A stretch of 64,000 nucleotides of DNA, from positions 186,001 through 250,000 of the forward strand of contig LUCM01008980.1 of the NCBI GenBank assembly GCA_008360955.1. The letters are read 5' to 3'. The translations under genes and the position numbers were made by a program. Of this stretch, positions 1 to 12,860 are shown piece by piece. The notes beneath the pieces were generated by a model, which saw only the letters and a list, made by a program, of their open reading frames with translations, ran no database searches and was not told where the DNA came from. The stretch is from Fasciolopsis buskii. Taxonomy: Eukaryota > Platyhelminthes > Trematoda > Plagiorchiida > Fasciolidae. Numbering within the stretch: position 1 is the first letter of the stretch; each line of letters starts with the position of its first letter.

Positions 1-169
1 ATCTATGGACACTGACCTGAACAATCTTACTTCAACAAAAGATTCAGTGTAAGTTTTCGGTGCTTTTCAATTCACTACTTGTTTGACATTTATATGATGA
101 GCACATGTGTGCATGTAAACGCATTGGTCAAATTCCATAATTGTGACATGGCAAGGTGACACCTATTAT

Positions 170-330
170 GACATTAATTTTACTTACTAATTGAAACAAC
201 CCTGCACATCTTTTTAAGGCGAGGAGCCGCGGCCCATTGATGGAGCCGACTAACGGTGATAGGGTTCGAACCCATTAACTTCACGGTGAAACACGGTGAT
301 ATTGACCGTCTGAACATCGCGAGCTTAACT
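170..330 (-). repeat. tRNA-derived SINE copy (SINE-A family)
   Basis: Read on the minus strand, this has a Pol III box B-like GGGTTCGAACCC (about 266-277). It is followed by the family body (GGGCCGCGGCTCC) and a tail resembling CTGAAAAATGATGTACATTGTT. The same order occurs at 5693-5871 and 34281-34456. The copy is diverged, and the short ORF across it is incidental. The family assignment rests on by-eye alignment. Confidence 0.6.
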
Positions 331-2732
331 TTAATAAAAATATCTTCAACATTCATGATGCGGAACTTGTTTTTTCTCCTATTCAATGAAGATATCATTA
401 TTCTCAAACTCAGGCTCCATTCTGTCTAATAGAAGCTTCGGATGACGGTATCAATGTTGCGGTTTTCAAATAAAACGTAAGCATTCCTAATCTGCAGCAT
501 TTCTAAGCAAAACCCTAAAGATTTCGGTCTAAAATAACTTCGGTCATACGTACCACGACGATTCTCAATCAGCCCGAGATTAGCGCATATTTTAACTATA
601 TGGCAGTGCTGCGCCCTCGGTCTTTATTTTAACCGAAAAATTAGAAAAAAAAAACAAAACAATAAATTTACTCTCACCTGGGTAATCGCAATATTATCCT
701 AATTGGGCTTGGCAAAATACCCAAACGAATACCAAATTTTGGTTAGTGTGACGAACACATTTGATTCTGTTTTTTTTTCTAATAACTCCAGCTTTGACTC
801 TATGAAACTTTGTCGGATTTTTCTATGTGCGCAAAACAACTACTGATTTCAAGGGGAACAGAGGCCCCAAGAATGATTGAATATAATGATGTTATCATTG
901 CTGACCTTAATAATACGAACAGCGTTAAAACTAATAATGTCACCGTTGCTACCACTGGTGGTGGAATGGTATTGCTACTAAACTACTTAATACAACATTC
1001 GGCATTATACACTCAAAGTCAGGCGTTAGGATTAAGCGTCCAGAAGCTTCACGGTTCTAGGACACTAACACAAGTTAAAATTGGTGCGCAAATTCACGTA
1101 ACATTTGTTTATTATTGCATATCTTCCCGTGTTTTTCATGATGTGCGGTGTCACTTTTCAGTTCCCGGTGGTCTACATTAGAAGAAATAGTCATGCTGTC
1201 ATTTGCAAAGTCTAACGTGAGAATTTGGAGCCTTGTCTACCCCAGACATCGCCATTTACTATTACCTGTTTTCGCATAGTTTTGTCACGTGATCATTCGG
1301 GATTTTCCATTGTGCTTCATTCTATCTCGAAGTCTGGCGACTTGTCATTAGTAGCAATGTGCGTTATTTTTCGTGGCTAAATTACGATTCGTTTTGCTAA
1401 ACTCTCGAAATGTCATGGAATAAGAACGGCTGATTCAGGATCCTGGTAGGATTGCGATGTTCCTCTCCACCGGAACTAAGGGCACTGCTAAACTAGGTAA
1501 AAATTGACGATACCCTTGTGCCCAAAACTACCCCTGAGTTGGAGAACTGATTTGATTAAACATGAGTTGTATGACTAAGCTAATTTAAGAAAAATGTCCG
1601 CAGCATTTTTAAAACGTAAACTTTTTAATCTGCAGTCAAACTACTCAGCCAGAGTTCATACCACTGACAAAAACAATTTTGCTATTCTTTTTTATGCTTC
1701 CTTCCGTTAATACATTAAAGTATGCATTAGTTCGAGAAGCGATCTGCTATCAGTTTCTGACCTCCTTAAAAATAAGGTCCAGAAGTCAAAGGATTCGAAC
1801 CAATGCTCAAATGCCACAATTGTGACTTTTTCCATCGCTAATTAGCAACACAGTGACAGAACTTCGCTTTACTTTTAATTTTCCCTATAATTCATTTATT
1901 CCTATGGATACACACACCTGTGTAAATCTAGCTAATAACTGCGCCTACTTTGTACTTCTAATTTCGGACATGTTATGCTACCGCTTGGATGATCGCAGGC
2001 TAACTTCGCAAAAGTACAATTATTTGTGGGCAAACTGCGTCTCATTCCTATGTGATCAATAACACGATCAAAGAATTCCGGAAGAATCGGCTGTTATCGA
2101 CCGATTTAACCAAAATATAATAAGATTTACATTTCCGCAAGTTCAGATGTCACATTTACACAGGATCTTCACATACTGAGCAGAAATGCAGTTTTCAGTA
2201 GGAGAAACTTTTCCCGGATGTTTTATTCGAGAGAAAAACCAAATAATTTGTAAAACAAAGTTAAGCGATTTAGAGGTGGTTGTACTGGAGTTGGACATGT
2301 GGACATCTCCCTGTAAATTCATGTGCTGCGATCATGTGGGCAACATCCTACCGTTCACCCGTGACTGTTTAAGCTTCGAATCCTCCCTCCTCCAACGCCC
2401 GTCATTTGCTCATTTGATGTTCCACCGGAAACAATTAACAGCTTTCCAAAGCAATTAATAAGCAAAATTTAAAAGAATTTCGAAGTTATCGAAGATTGTT
2501 AAAATCAGTCTTAAGTACGAAAAATTCGCGATGATTCATCCGGATTGGCTAGACTATTCTGAAATGTACCGGTGTTTTTTTACTAAATTCCAAGTTGTTC
2601 TCTCCTATCAGGAATAGAATGCCAGTAAATTTTAAAAAATATTAAAGGTTCGAAAGCGGTATCTATTTCCGATTGATGGAATTTATTTAGTTATAAAATT
2701 CATCATATTATCAGACGTCTAACTCAGCTGTG
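331..2732. other. Non-coding stretch, no gene recognised
   Basis: Mixed AT-rich sequence with stops in all frames. A 123-codon open frame at 810-1181 opens with TTG, shows no recognisable domain and has no clear splice or promoter context, so I do not call it a gene. A weak box B-like GGATTCGAACC near 1791-1802 may be a SINE remnant. Confidence 0.5.
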
Positions 2733-2830
2733 AAACCATAGCAGTACCGTACAACTGTTTCGTTCTTCTTAGGGATCACCGGCAGTGCGCATGTATCGCA
2801 CAGGAGCCCCTGTGACAACGTGTAGTGAAC
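2733..2830 (+). repeat. Relic of the fold-back repeat family
   Basis: Contains diverged forms of the left arm and centre seen at 3160-3237 and 15908-15990: GAAACCATAGCAGTACCGTA, CAACTGTTTCGTTC and GGGATCACCGGCAGTGCGCA. It lacks an obvious right arm. Confidence 0.5.
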
Positions 2831-3121
2831 TGGTGTGAATGGAACGTCTTACCCATTAGATGATTTGGGTTAGTTCATAGCCGTTTGCAGAAATTCGGCA
2901 TCGAACAATATGGCACGAAACCGTCACGGACATTGCTTACAAGAATTGACCTGTTTGAAGTTGACCATTACATAATAATAACCTGTCGATAACATGGGCT
3001 TTATTGGTGACTTTCAGAGTTTTGCTACTTGTTTAATGCGAATAGGACGGTGCCCGATTTGTTACAGTTCCAGCGACATGTATATCCACTTCTTGGTATG
3101 TGTTAGTAGTAGAAGATAGAA

Positions 3122-3297
3122 TGTTTTTACGAAATAATTCACCATGTGATATCATAGCTCAACTGACCATAAAGAAACCATGGAAGCACTGTACAACTGT
3201 TTCATCCAGCTTGTTAGGAATCATCCACTTCTGATGATAGTTAACAGGGATGGAACAACGGCACAGTGCCTCCATGGTTATCAAAAGTGAGTTGGAT
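3122..3297 (+). repeat. Fold-back (inverted-repeat) element, diverged copy
   Basis: A left arm (3160-3191, CAACTGACCATAAAGAAACC...) and an inverted right arm (3264-3294, CAGTGCCTCCATGG...GTGAGTTG) flank a centre of about 72 bp. The upstream flank TTCACCATGTGATATCAT is shared with the copy at 15878. This is the same element as 15878-16095 with a shorter centre and more substitutions in the right arm. It has no coding capacity and looks like a MITE or SINE-derived palindrome. Confidence 0.65.
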
Positions 3298-4585
3298 GTA
3301 GTTTCTGCTTGATGAATCACCGAGGTGAAGTATCGAAACCGGAAATTAATTGATTGGGACTAATTTTCAACTGCAAACTTCCTAAAATTAGTTTGAATGC
3401 CCTTCAAGTAATTGGATTTATAGAATGAGAATAAGTTGACTAATGTCAGTGGTTATGGACCGATTATTGTTTCGTTTTGCATATGACGGACAAGTTCGTA
3501 CCCAACTGGTTTCTTCGTTAGTATGAAATAGAAACACTGTGAGTACAATAACAATTTTGATTCTTAAAGCTGGAAATTGTAGTCGGTTTAGTGAACCATT
3601 CCGTTCAGTCTAGTGATTACCCGTAGATGTGGCAGATTTGTTTTTCTGTCCTATATCATCAGCATCATATTTCTGGTCATCTCTCCAAAGTTTGCTCACC
3701 CACAGCGATCTAATGTTGGTCTTAAGATGCGACGTGACCTTTGCCCTCTAGCTTCCAACCCCGCTCTGCCTTCATCCATCCGGGCAAAAATTTAGCTGTC
3801 TCAGTTACAATTGCGTGCGGTGCCCCACTATCAGTTCTGTCACAAACCTCAGGTAGGATACTTGCTTCTTATAAGTTAGAGGTGTCCGTTACTTTACTCA
3901 GGTCGTGTCACGGAACAATTTTCCCTAGTCGGTATATGTGCAGCCATTCATCTTGAGAAGTGAAACATACATCGTGGAAACCCATTGACAACGGCCAGGA
4001 CAACAAAGCTCAAGCATGAAACGGCTGATGCATGTTTGTACTCTTCAGTCACTTGCCTTTGACCTACGGTAGTGAATGAACCGTTATGCATAGGCATGAA
4101 ACTTTTAGATGTCAAATTTGGGTGACCAGTAAACTAGGATGGAGGAGAATAGTCTGACAGCGATGGAATGAATGCCGCTTTGATCAAAACTGGGATACCC
4201 CATTTGCCCACATCAGCTGAACTACGTCTTAAAAAGTCCGGAAAACTTAACTCATCAAATATGTGACATTGTCCGGACTTTCTGATTACGGTATCTTCAA
4301 TACGAAGTATACACACAGGTATCTTTATCAGATGTCGGTCTGTTCACGTGAAACATCCATCGGGCTGATGTATTGCTGGTAAGAAGTATATCACGGGGCC
4401 CAAACAATTTTTAGCGAACTCTTCACTGTTGTTTGGAGCATTTAATTGAGCATTGTAAGAGCCCAGTCGCACTGAGGGTAGAAAACCATCCGAATCTGGG
4501 AATTTTCCGTTCACGGTTTATGTCCAACTTTTTCTGTTTTATCGATCTGCCCCACCGGATCTCTCAGTATTCAGGCAGAAGACAA
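3298..4585. other. Non-coding stretch, no gene recognised
   Basis: Only short overlapping open frames on both strands, without recognisable domains or consistent splice sites. Confidence 0.45.
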
Positions 4586-4690
4586 AGAATGCAGATAGAA
4601 AAATTCGGTTTCAGAGAGTCAGATTCGAATAAACCGCCCGGACAATCACTGCTGACTAAGCTTGTACAACCTACCCGGCAATGATACAGT
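4586..4690 (+). repeat. Possible dispersed-repeat relic
   Basis: The stretch around GCAGATAGAAAAATTCGG and CTGACTAAGCTTGTACAACC resembles, in reading, the RKVRGSNPTSA...LSRLGQP pseudo-ORF of dispersed repeats that I recall from liver-fluke genomes. The match is short and degenerate. It is offered as a repeat relic, not a gene. Confidence 0.25.
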
Positions 4691-5692
4691 GATATTATAA
4701 GTGCATTACCGTTTATAGTAAAATAAGAATTTAACCTACGAGGTAATTGTTGGCCTGTTCAAAAACAGCAAACCTCTTCTGAGGAGGTGAGAAGTAAAAT
4801 AGCTTAAAAAGCAACCTATTGGCACTCCTTCTTTCGTTGCACGAGCGACCTCGACGTCAGACCACTAACGGATTCTGACCGCATGTGTGATTAATAACGA
4901 TTGTATTTGAGCACCAATTTTTTCAGCAGCTAGCACTCAGGTTTAAACGAACAAACAAAACGTAAATTGCGGTCAGTGAATAAGTCATGTTGAAAGCAAA
5001 ATGTGTCTGCCATACACTCAACTACGTATTTTTCGATATGTGACCAGCCGTGTGTTGTAGCAGTGCAGATGGTGGAGGCAGTTAATTGTTTTCCGATTTT
5101 ACAATGACACCGGAAGACGCAAACAGGTTGTACTTGGTAAGCTGAAGTGGCATCTGAACAACTACTATACTTAAACCGCGTGTGTCCATAAAAGGACTAC
5201 AATTACGCTGTGTATTGTCCTCTAACCCCTTCCATCAAGAATTAAATTCAGCTCGGGCATGCCCGATAGTATTTTGTCTGACTAGGGATCTATAGTGTGC
5301 AAAATATATTTGGACCACCTCTGGAGATTTCGAAAGTATTGCAAAACCAATATGTCTAGACCATTGATGAAGTAGATACAATTAGCAAAATAACTGACTA
5401 ACTATCTGACTAATTGACTAACTAATTATATATGCTGTCTGTGAACGAAATATTCCCTCGAAAATATAGTGTTTATATGGATCCAAACCGCTTCTGATAA
5501 AGAATGAATTGATCGTCCACATATCGCATGCAGTTAAATTAATCGTCAGATAGCTGATTGATAGCACTGGGATTCGTAATGCATTTAAGAAACTATTAAT
5601 ATCCGAATAACTGTGTAGAAATGGAAGAAGTCCAGAAATAACGAACAGAAATTCCTGTGATTAAAATAAAAGCAATGACCACTGTCAGATAC
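4691..5692. other. Non-coding stretch with CTAA-type simple repeat
   Basis: No gene seen. About 5391-5436 is a short imperfect tandem of TAACTGACTAAC-like units. The rest is unremarkable AT-rich sequence. Confidence 0.5.
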
Positions 5693-5871
5693 GGTCGGGG
5701 GTGGCCAAACGGATAAGGACTTGTTCGAGCGCGAAGATCGCGGGTTCGAATCCTCCCACTGCCAGTCGACTTCTCCACGCGGCAGCCTTCTGTTGGCTGC
5801 GGCCCCCTTCCTGAAAAATGATGTACATTGTAACTTCATTAATAAAGGAAGTAAAAAATAAAAGAAAAAAT
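5693..5871 (+). repeat. tRNA-derived SINE, best preserved copy (SINE-A)
   Basis: The head has a box A-like GTGGCCAAACGG (5701-5712) and box B GGTTCGAATCC (5743-5753), spaced as in a tRNA-derived Pol III promoter. A body with a GC-rich inverted motif (GCAGCC TTCTGTT GGCTGC, about 5781-5799) follows. The tail is CCTGAAAAATGATGTACATT then AATAAAGGAAGT and an A-rich end. Related copies lie at 170-330 (minus), 34281-34456 and 63631-63795 (minus). Overlapping minus-strand ORFs are by-products of the repeat. Confidence 0.8.
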
Positions 5872-8599
5872 GAACAGTTCTGTTCAGTGATTTGCAACTG
5901 AAAATTCTGGCCTGTCCTTGGTTCTACTGACTTGGAGTTCGGAAAGTTGAGTTCAAGATACTGCGAAGAAAACTTCTAAAATCATATCACTTACTGTTCA
6001 TTTTCGACTTTACGATATCAACGGAACTTCAAATTAGGATTAGCGAAGAAATCCGAGGGAACTGTTCATTAAACGGAAATTTGCTTGTGCTTTACGATGC
6101 TGTATGTGCTTTCGAGAATGTGTATTGTCTGTGCACATTTAAACAACGACGCAAACGTAATATGCGTTGTACCAGGGTACGTTCGGGAACAATGATATAC
6201 GGTCACTTCAGGGTACGTAAAATTTTCAGTTGATCATTTTATCTTTCCAGCCAGTATGGTAGCACTTAGTAGGTTCATGATGATGAGACCACTTCTGTTT
6301 CTTCACGCTTAATGCCGCAGATCAGATCTGCGGATTGATGAGTTCAAAATCTTCGCCGGTCTTCCGGGGCACCGCTTTTTCGTGGGTTATGAGGCGTATT
6401 TCATAGAGTTTCCTCGCAATATATCATCTGTCCAGACGAATGCAGTTGAACTAAAGCCCAAAATATTGGGTTAAATTCATCATATAAAGTCCGAATGAAA
6501 CTTTTAAGAACCTCGTCAGATTCAGTAGAGTAGTACTGCAACGTTAAAAGTTATTTTATGGCTAGATTTGAAGATGCAACGAATGCCGTGTGTCTTTCGA
6601 ATGACTTCATTTTAGTGGCTGATGGAAATCTACTTGGAAGACAAAGGGAAACAGATGGAGAACAACAATATTTGGAGTGCGCCTTGCGTGAATGTTGATT
6701 TGCCGTGATGTAAAAGTCGTTAGACTTCACAGTCCTCGTGAATCGGTCTATTCTTTTGCATCAGAAGGAAATGGATGACTCAGTTCAGATTTCCAGTCTT
6801 CCCTTGTGTTCCTAGGATCGTGTTTTGGTGTCATTTCTAATGATAGTAACATGCAGCACGTTATTCTAAGGCGAACGAGAACGACCCTACAATAAATATA
6901 AACTATAGTCGACATTCTGCTGCATTCACCTGTAAAATATGAATCTAAAGATATGATATTCCACAATGACTGGGCCACTGCCATTACACGGTAACATTTT
7001 TCGGTTAAAAACTTTTATTAGGGTCTTTTAGGATGAAAATACTGGAGCGACATGGGTAGAACATTATTTATACATGTATCAGTGGACGCTTATGTGCCCT
7101 TGACTGAACCGGGACGCATGCAAGCTTACCATGGTGAAGTACAATTTTGCGAAGTTTCTTCCGGTAGACACAACCAGCAGCAAACACCTTGCATGGAAGA
7201 TTAGCTGTACGTCTCGATATGATTTGCGCATTTTCATATTCAGTAAGTCGACGCTAGGAAGCTTGCACGTATGAAGTGAATGAAACTAGAAAGGATGAGC
7301 TAATCGGTTTGCAGTCACTGCACGCAGTACGAGGTAGTTCAACTGGGACAGAAACAAAACATGTATATTGCTGGTCGAAAACTTTGTCACATGTATTTTC
7401 ATTGCAACTCTTCCCACGTCGTTTGTCTAACTGAATAGCTATTCTATACTCATTTTTGCCTAACGAATGTGACTCCTATGAAGGCTACTGTTGGAGAACT
7501 ACTTTTGCTTGATTTCTCTTCGTCAACAATTTACTCGCAGGTAAAAAGAACCAACTTCGAGTACAGTTTGCCGTCCAACATGTAGCATATCTATTGGTTT
7601 TGTGTCCAAAAGCTCTGCACAGTTTCTTCGATCCCGGTCACACTAGGAATTCAAGTTCCGGTATTGATCAGCTCATAGGTTTTTCCTCTGTATTTTCATG
7701 CTATTCGGTAGTTGATTCTCAAAACTTCGATTTTTATATATGTACAAATACGCTGATTCATTTTCGCCAAATTATGCATTCCACTGGTTTCCAGCTGAGT
7801 GGACTGAGTGAAATCAGTTCGGATTGACAGTTCGGATTCCGGTAGCTAACCATTCACATTTCTATAAAACTTCTAGTCAATTTTGAACCACAGAAGCCAA
7901 AAAAATAATGCCAATCACTCGATAGGTTGATTGGATGAGCCTTAACCTGATCAACTTCATTTTTGTGAAACGTATAAGTTCATTTCTTCCCATGCCGTAC
8001 ATACCTTACTTTTTTACCTTGATAGATCTGAATATGCTCTTTTGTGCATAGCACCCGTTTTTCTCCATGATATAACCACAAGCAACTTGCATCTGTTGCA
8101 CTCTTACAGATCTGTCTGTCATCCTTAATACTGAACACGTTCTAGTTCTTGGTATACACTACCCCGTGCATGAACATTCATCGAAATTCTGTTTATCCAA
8201 ATTTAATTAATAGGCTACCGACGAAAGTCAACATTTTGACCGTTTAACATTCCACTTTTAAAGTTTACAATTTGTCTACCTAATGGTTCACATCTTTCGG
8301 TTACTTTTGTCTAAAACACCTTAATGGATGTTTCCATACATTCAATGGAGTAATGTCGAGCTGAATTTTTGACTTTGCTTTAAACACGAATGCTGTAAAA
8401 CCATCTAACTGCGAGCTACTCTACGAACACGGCAAAGTATCAATTAAGTTTGAGAAACGAACGCCATAACTGAGTGAGATCATGTGTGGCGATCCTCAAC
8501 TGATCATTGATCCCAAAGATAACTGGCCAACATTCCCGTTTCACTCAGGGCTACTTAATCCAGGAGTGAAATGTGAAGTTGAAACAGACCTCGCCCGTG
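5872..8599. other. Non-coding stretch, no gene recognised
   Basis: Only short, domain-free open frames. At about 7082-7145 a phrase (GTGGACGCTTATG...AACCGGGACGC...GGTGAAGT) resembles the centre of the fold-back element at 15980-16022 and is probably a relic of it. Confidence 0.45.
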
Positions 8600-8705
8600 A
8601 GTCAGGTAATTCACACGAGGTCAACGTCACGGCGTTTCACACTGAAGGTCGTGAGTTCGAGTCTTCCATTCACAGGCCAACTTCCCACTAGGTAGTCTTC
8701 TTTTG
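8600..8705 (+). repeat. Degenerate SINE-A-like relic
   Basis: A box B-like GTGAGTTCGAGTCTTCC (8651-8667) is preceded by GGCGTTTCACACTGAAGGTC and followed by GGCCAACTTCCCACTAGGT. This resembles the equivalent part of the SINE copies at 34281 and 5693. The 3' tail is lost. Confidence 0.45.
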
Positions 8706-10912
8706 GACCCCGCCCCGTTCATGAGTGATATTGTTATTTCGTCGCTACAAAGGATGGGTGCTGATGACCAATTGTTAAGTTCATTTCGTACATGCCAGAT
8801 GAACCACTTGTGATGTCTTGTAGTCAGATCACTTGGACGCTTCCCCTAGTCTACTTTATAAAGTTTCAGTTCAATGTTTTCGTTTACAATCTCGTTCTTG
8901 TACTAGTGCATTTGGGTTTGGATCGCTGAAAATGATGACAAACTCGTTAGAAAGATACCTCGGTGTGTAGAGACAAATACCTGGACATGTGGAAGCATAA
9001 TTTGGCAGACAAGAGCTAGCGGAAATCACTGCTTATTTCAGCGGAAACCAGAATAAATCCTCCGTGGTTCATTTTTGACTATTCGTAATGTTTCTGTTGA
9101 GTACAACATGGTACCGTCTCGTTTCAAACTTGAGGTTTTCTCGTGATCACCAATCCAATTTTAAACAGACTAGGAAACGAGCTGCAGATTGATTAGCAGA
9201 AAGGCCAGTGAAAACATCAGGAATGAGCTCCTAATTTTCTTCCCGTTATTCTGCGTTTCTTCTTTGCACAAAGGCAAGGCGTATTAGTTTCATCAAGAAG
9301 ATCACGATAAGTCGAGGGCTATCAAGCAGGGATGTTTATTATATCGTTTTGTATAAATTTTGGCATACATGATTGTCGCACTTTGGTTGGAAGCTGTAGT
9401 AAGAAAATAGAAATTGCTTGCACTCATATCCTTGTAAGAAGAAAGAAAACAGACCCTGAACGGGAAAACTCGTCAACCGTTTAAGATAGTTTGTTCACAA
9501 GGTCGGCAAAACCACGGTCCCCGTTTGTCTGAATGCGTGCCAAATGGGAAACTGGAGTTCTTTCAGATAATGAGTGCATCGAACGAAGGCATATTATTTG
9601 AAAATATGAGAACAGCAATTTGAAAGACTAACAATTAGAGGATGAGGTGTTGATCGTGCAGTCTGATGGATTAGTCGCTCCGTGGTACGAGAGATGGTTT
9701 ATAATATATGGTCCACGTTAGAAAACTGTAAAGTGAACAGACAGACTGTGTTTTGCTTCATTCTGTAGTGTCGAAGCCTTCAGAATTAAAATGAGTTTCT
9801 GAACTCGGACCCTTCAAGTTGAGAAACCCTGATGTTGATAGTCTGGCCATCATAGTTCTGTGAGATATAGTGAATATTTAGATTTAAATAACGAATCAGC
9901 ATGCTTTCAAAATTTTCGCACATTTTATAAAAAAATGAAAAAGATTATACCACCAAAATATTGTAGTATCTTGTTTTCCAAGGTCTTTTTTATTCTGGGA
10001 CTACTAACGTGGTACAGTACTCACGAATTTCAACTGTCTCATCAAACCCATTTCAATGTGTAGCTTTAGACCCATGGAGAAAATCAGTTTGAAAAAGAGG
10101 TGTCATTTGTCCGTAACTTCTCATTCTCTACCGTACTGGTTAATTATTCTTACCACACATATATTTGTCTGATAAAAATCCGATATTCTTCGTGTATGGT
10201 GAAAATTCGTTCGAGAAAGTGAACTAAGGGCGACATGCAGAAACTATCTCAATGCATCACATCTTTTATGCGAAATAAGTTAACTAGTAGATTTGAAAGA
10301 ACGATAACTACGGAGACATTTTAACACAACTTTTCACAGTATGGCTCCTGGCGACAAACCATTTAGGGGGGATTTGGTTTGCTGAGTCATACTTTTCGTT
10401 TTTGCGCCCAGCTGCAATCTTATTTTACGATTCTAATAACTGGACTTGTTTTGGTGTCCTAGGCGTGCAATGGTTTGCACATACTGACACAGTGACTATG
10501 TGCCAATAGCATGTGCAAGAGAGTAAACACTTGTTTACACTTGAACTATAGTGAGTCAACGAGGCTGGTCCCCTTTGCTATACCCGAAAATTTGGTCGTG
10601 GGGTCTCCGGGACTAGCGTTTCCAAAGCGAACAACAATCCGCAAGAAACCAGGCCATGTTGCTAGTAAGAATGTCCAATCGACAGAGCATTGCTTGGTCT
10701 AGCACAATTTCCAGAACCCATAGTTTCACAATCGTGGTATGAAGCACATATTTGACCGATTACATACGGAGTTTGCTTGCTATTTTGATAAATCTTACCG
10801 AACCATACCAATCGTTTGGTTACATTTACTAAAGGTTAAGTAGACTAGAGCAAGCAAACAAACCGTTGAAGACTTTCAGTATTGTTGAAAATGATACACT
10901 GTGACTAAAAGT
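8706..10912. other. Non-coding stretch, no gene recognised
   Basis: AT-rich sequence with short random open frames on both strands. No domains, splice-bounded exons or repeats were recognised with confidence. Confidence 0.45.
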
Positions 10913-11065
10913 AGTAGGGCGGTCAAAGTCGTGGCGTTTAGGCGCGATAACTGGTGGTTCGAATCCATTGATCTCGGACATTTCTCTCCTTACTAATTTC
11001 CGGTTCATCTGGACTCCTTCCCTGAAGACAACAATCCACTGTCTTGGAAACAGTAAAACAAAAGA
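10913..11065 (+). repeat. tRNA-derived SINE relic
   Basis: Contains GGCGTTTAGGCGCGATAAC then box B GGTTCGAATCC (10956-10966), followed by ATTGATCTCGGAC and CTCCTTCCCTGAAGACA. The last phrase resembles the CCCTTCCTGAAAAATGA junction of SINE-A. A minus-strand 111-codon frame across it is explained by the repeat. Confidence 0.5.
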
Positions 11066-12659
11066 ACGATAAAAGACAAGAGCCAACGAATGGTAACGAA
11101 ATGTTTTCTCGTGTTCAGAATTCAAAATGAGCATCACATCAACCGATTGTGGTCTAATTTTCAAAGGTGGTGATCTACTCGATTAGGTGGTCGACTTATT
11201 TGACCACAAATATGGCATGATTTGTCAATCGAGAAGGAGATTAAAATTCACTTTTACTTGTGGGACTGGAAAAGATTTTGCGATATGTAAATTCAGTGAA
11301 CGCAAAAAATCCCAAGTAATATGTTTTGATCGTTTGGCCGAGAGAAAAGATTGATATCTTTAGCCAAAGTGTCGTCAGCTTTTTCCGTGGAGTGGCACTT
11401 AGACAGAAAATCACGGATTCCGGAAATACACAACCAATTTTCTGATTATTGCCCCAGATCAAGTACGTGTACCCATCTAAGCACGTGCATGCACGTTATT
11501 CGCAAGCATCCAGTTGCAATTGTTACTATTTCTTAACGAGGACTAACTAATACTAGAATCTGACAGGAATTATGATGTCAGAAATTAACCTCATATCATG
11601 CACTTGACAAGACGGAGTATTAAATAGATGCATATAAAGTCTCAGCGTATTGTCACTTGGGTAATAGTCCAGAAGTATGGAGGTTCAGAACTTCAGAATT
11701 TCGGAGGTTCGAACGTGCTCAACGGCAGTCCGGAGGCAGTCTGGTGACAGTCAGTGGTCGCCGACTCATAAATGCACACACCTTTCATTGATCAATTAGT
11801 CTTCTGTTACCTTAAATCTCAGAGTTTTGATCTTCTACACTTCCATGCGTACTTTTGATGCTCTGAAATAGGCTTTGCTCACAACAGTAACGGTCAAAAC
11901 AGAAACTAATGGGAGGTGCCCTGTTACCCGACCAAAATTTCGAAAGCAACTCCAAATGGAATGTCGAAAGAACTCCAGGGTAATTATCGGTGTTTAAAAA
12001 GTGAGCTTGTGTCGTTGTGACTAGCAGCCCAAGATTATTAGTAAAATTTCTATTCTAGTGCATCAAAAACTTGAGGAAGTAAATCAAGTGAGAAAGTGCT
12101 TGTGACCGGTAGAACGCTTAATTTGACGTCACGAAGTAAATAGCAAAAAAAATGTCTCATTTCGCTAGATGTCTTAATGAGTAAAGGATACATGGCCTGA
12201 TAACAGAAAGCTGTTGAAGTATTGATTGATACAAGCCGAGTCACGCACGCTAGGGAGCACCTTTGTGAAAACGAATACGAAAGAGGGAACGGATGGTAAT
12301 GATCTTGCATAAAAACACTAATCATTTGCTATTGGCGTGCTGGAAATCGGTCACAGAGATTGACCAAACATAACGTTAATGATACAACAATAACCGTGAT
12401 TTTGGATAAGATCGGCAACAGAGAGAGCTAGTAATCGAACAATAGACAGAGGTCATTCAAGCACGATTGATGATCGCTTGTCTGCGAAAAAACGTTCAAA
12501 AATCGCCAACAAGAATGAGGAAGGAGAAAGGATGGAGGTTTGATTGAGATAAAACTACATAACTTCATCTTTATACAACAAACGGAAATGTAAGGTGAGT
12601 TTGTCTTTCTGATAGAAGCACTTCTGCTTGGATCCGTCGACCAATTAATCATTCAGTTA
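11066..12659. other. Non-coding stretch, no gene recognised
   Basis: No coding signal recognised. Around 11678-11752 there are short near-repeats of GGAGGTTC and GGCAGTC units. Confidence 0.45.
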
Positions 12660-12860
12660 ATTAGACAATCAAACAACTTAAGACCTAAGCAGGCAGCTAA
12701 TCAGTTAATTAAGCAATAGATCAAAATGCAGCCAATCTGTCTGCCTACCTGTCTGCATGCATGCATATCTGTGCGTACATCTGTTTGTATTTGTGTGTGT
12801 GTGTGTGTGTGTGCGTGTTAGTCGGTAAATAGGTGGACGGATATAGGGTTAGGTAGTTAT
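12660..12860. repeat. Low-complexity tract with (TG)n microsatellite
   Basis: Imperfect TTAATTA/AATCAG units give way to CTGTCTGCC/ATGC tracts and then an uninterrupted TG repeat at about 12792-12813. This is simple-sequence DNA with no coding content. Confidence 0.8.

Noticed and set aside
810..1181. 123-codon open frame near the left end
   Set aside because: It opens with TTG, has no recognisable domain and stands alone without splice or promoter signals.
5585..5897. Overlapping minus-strand frames of 60-84 codons
   Set aside because: They are antisense readings of the SINE at 5693-5871.
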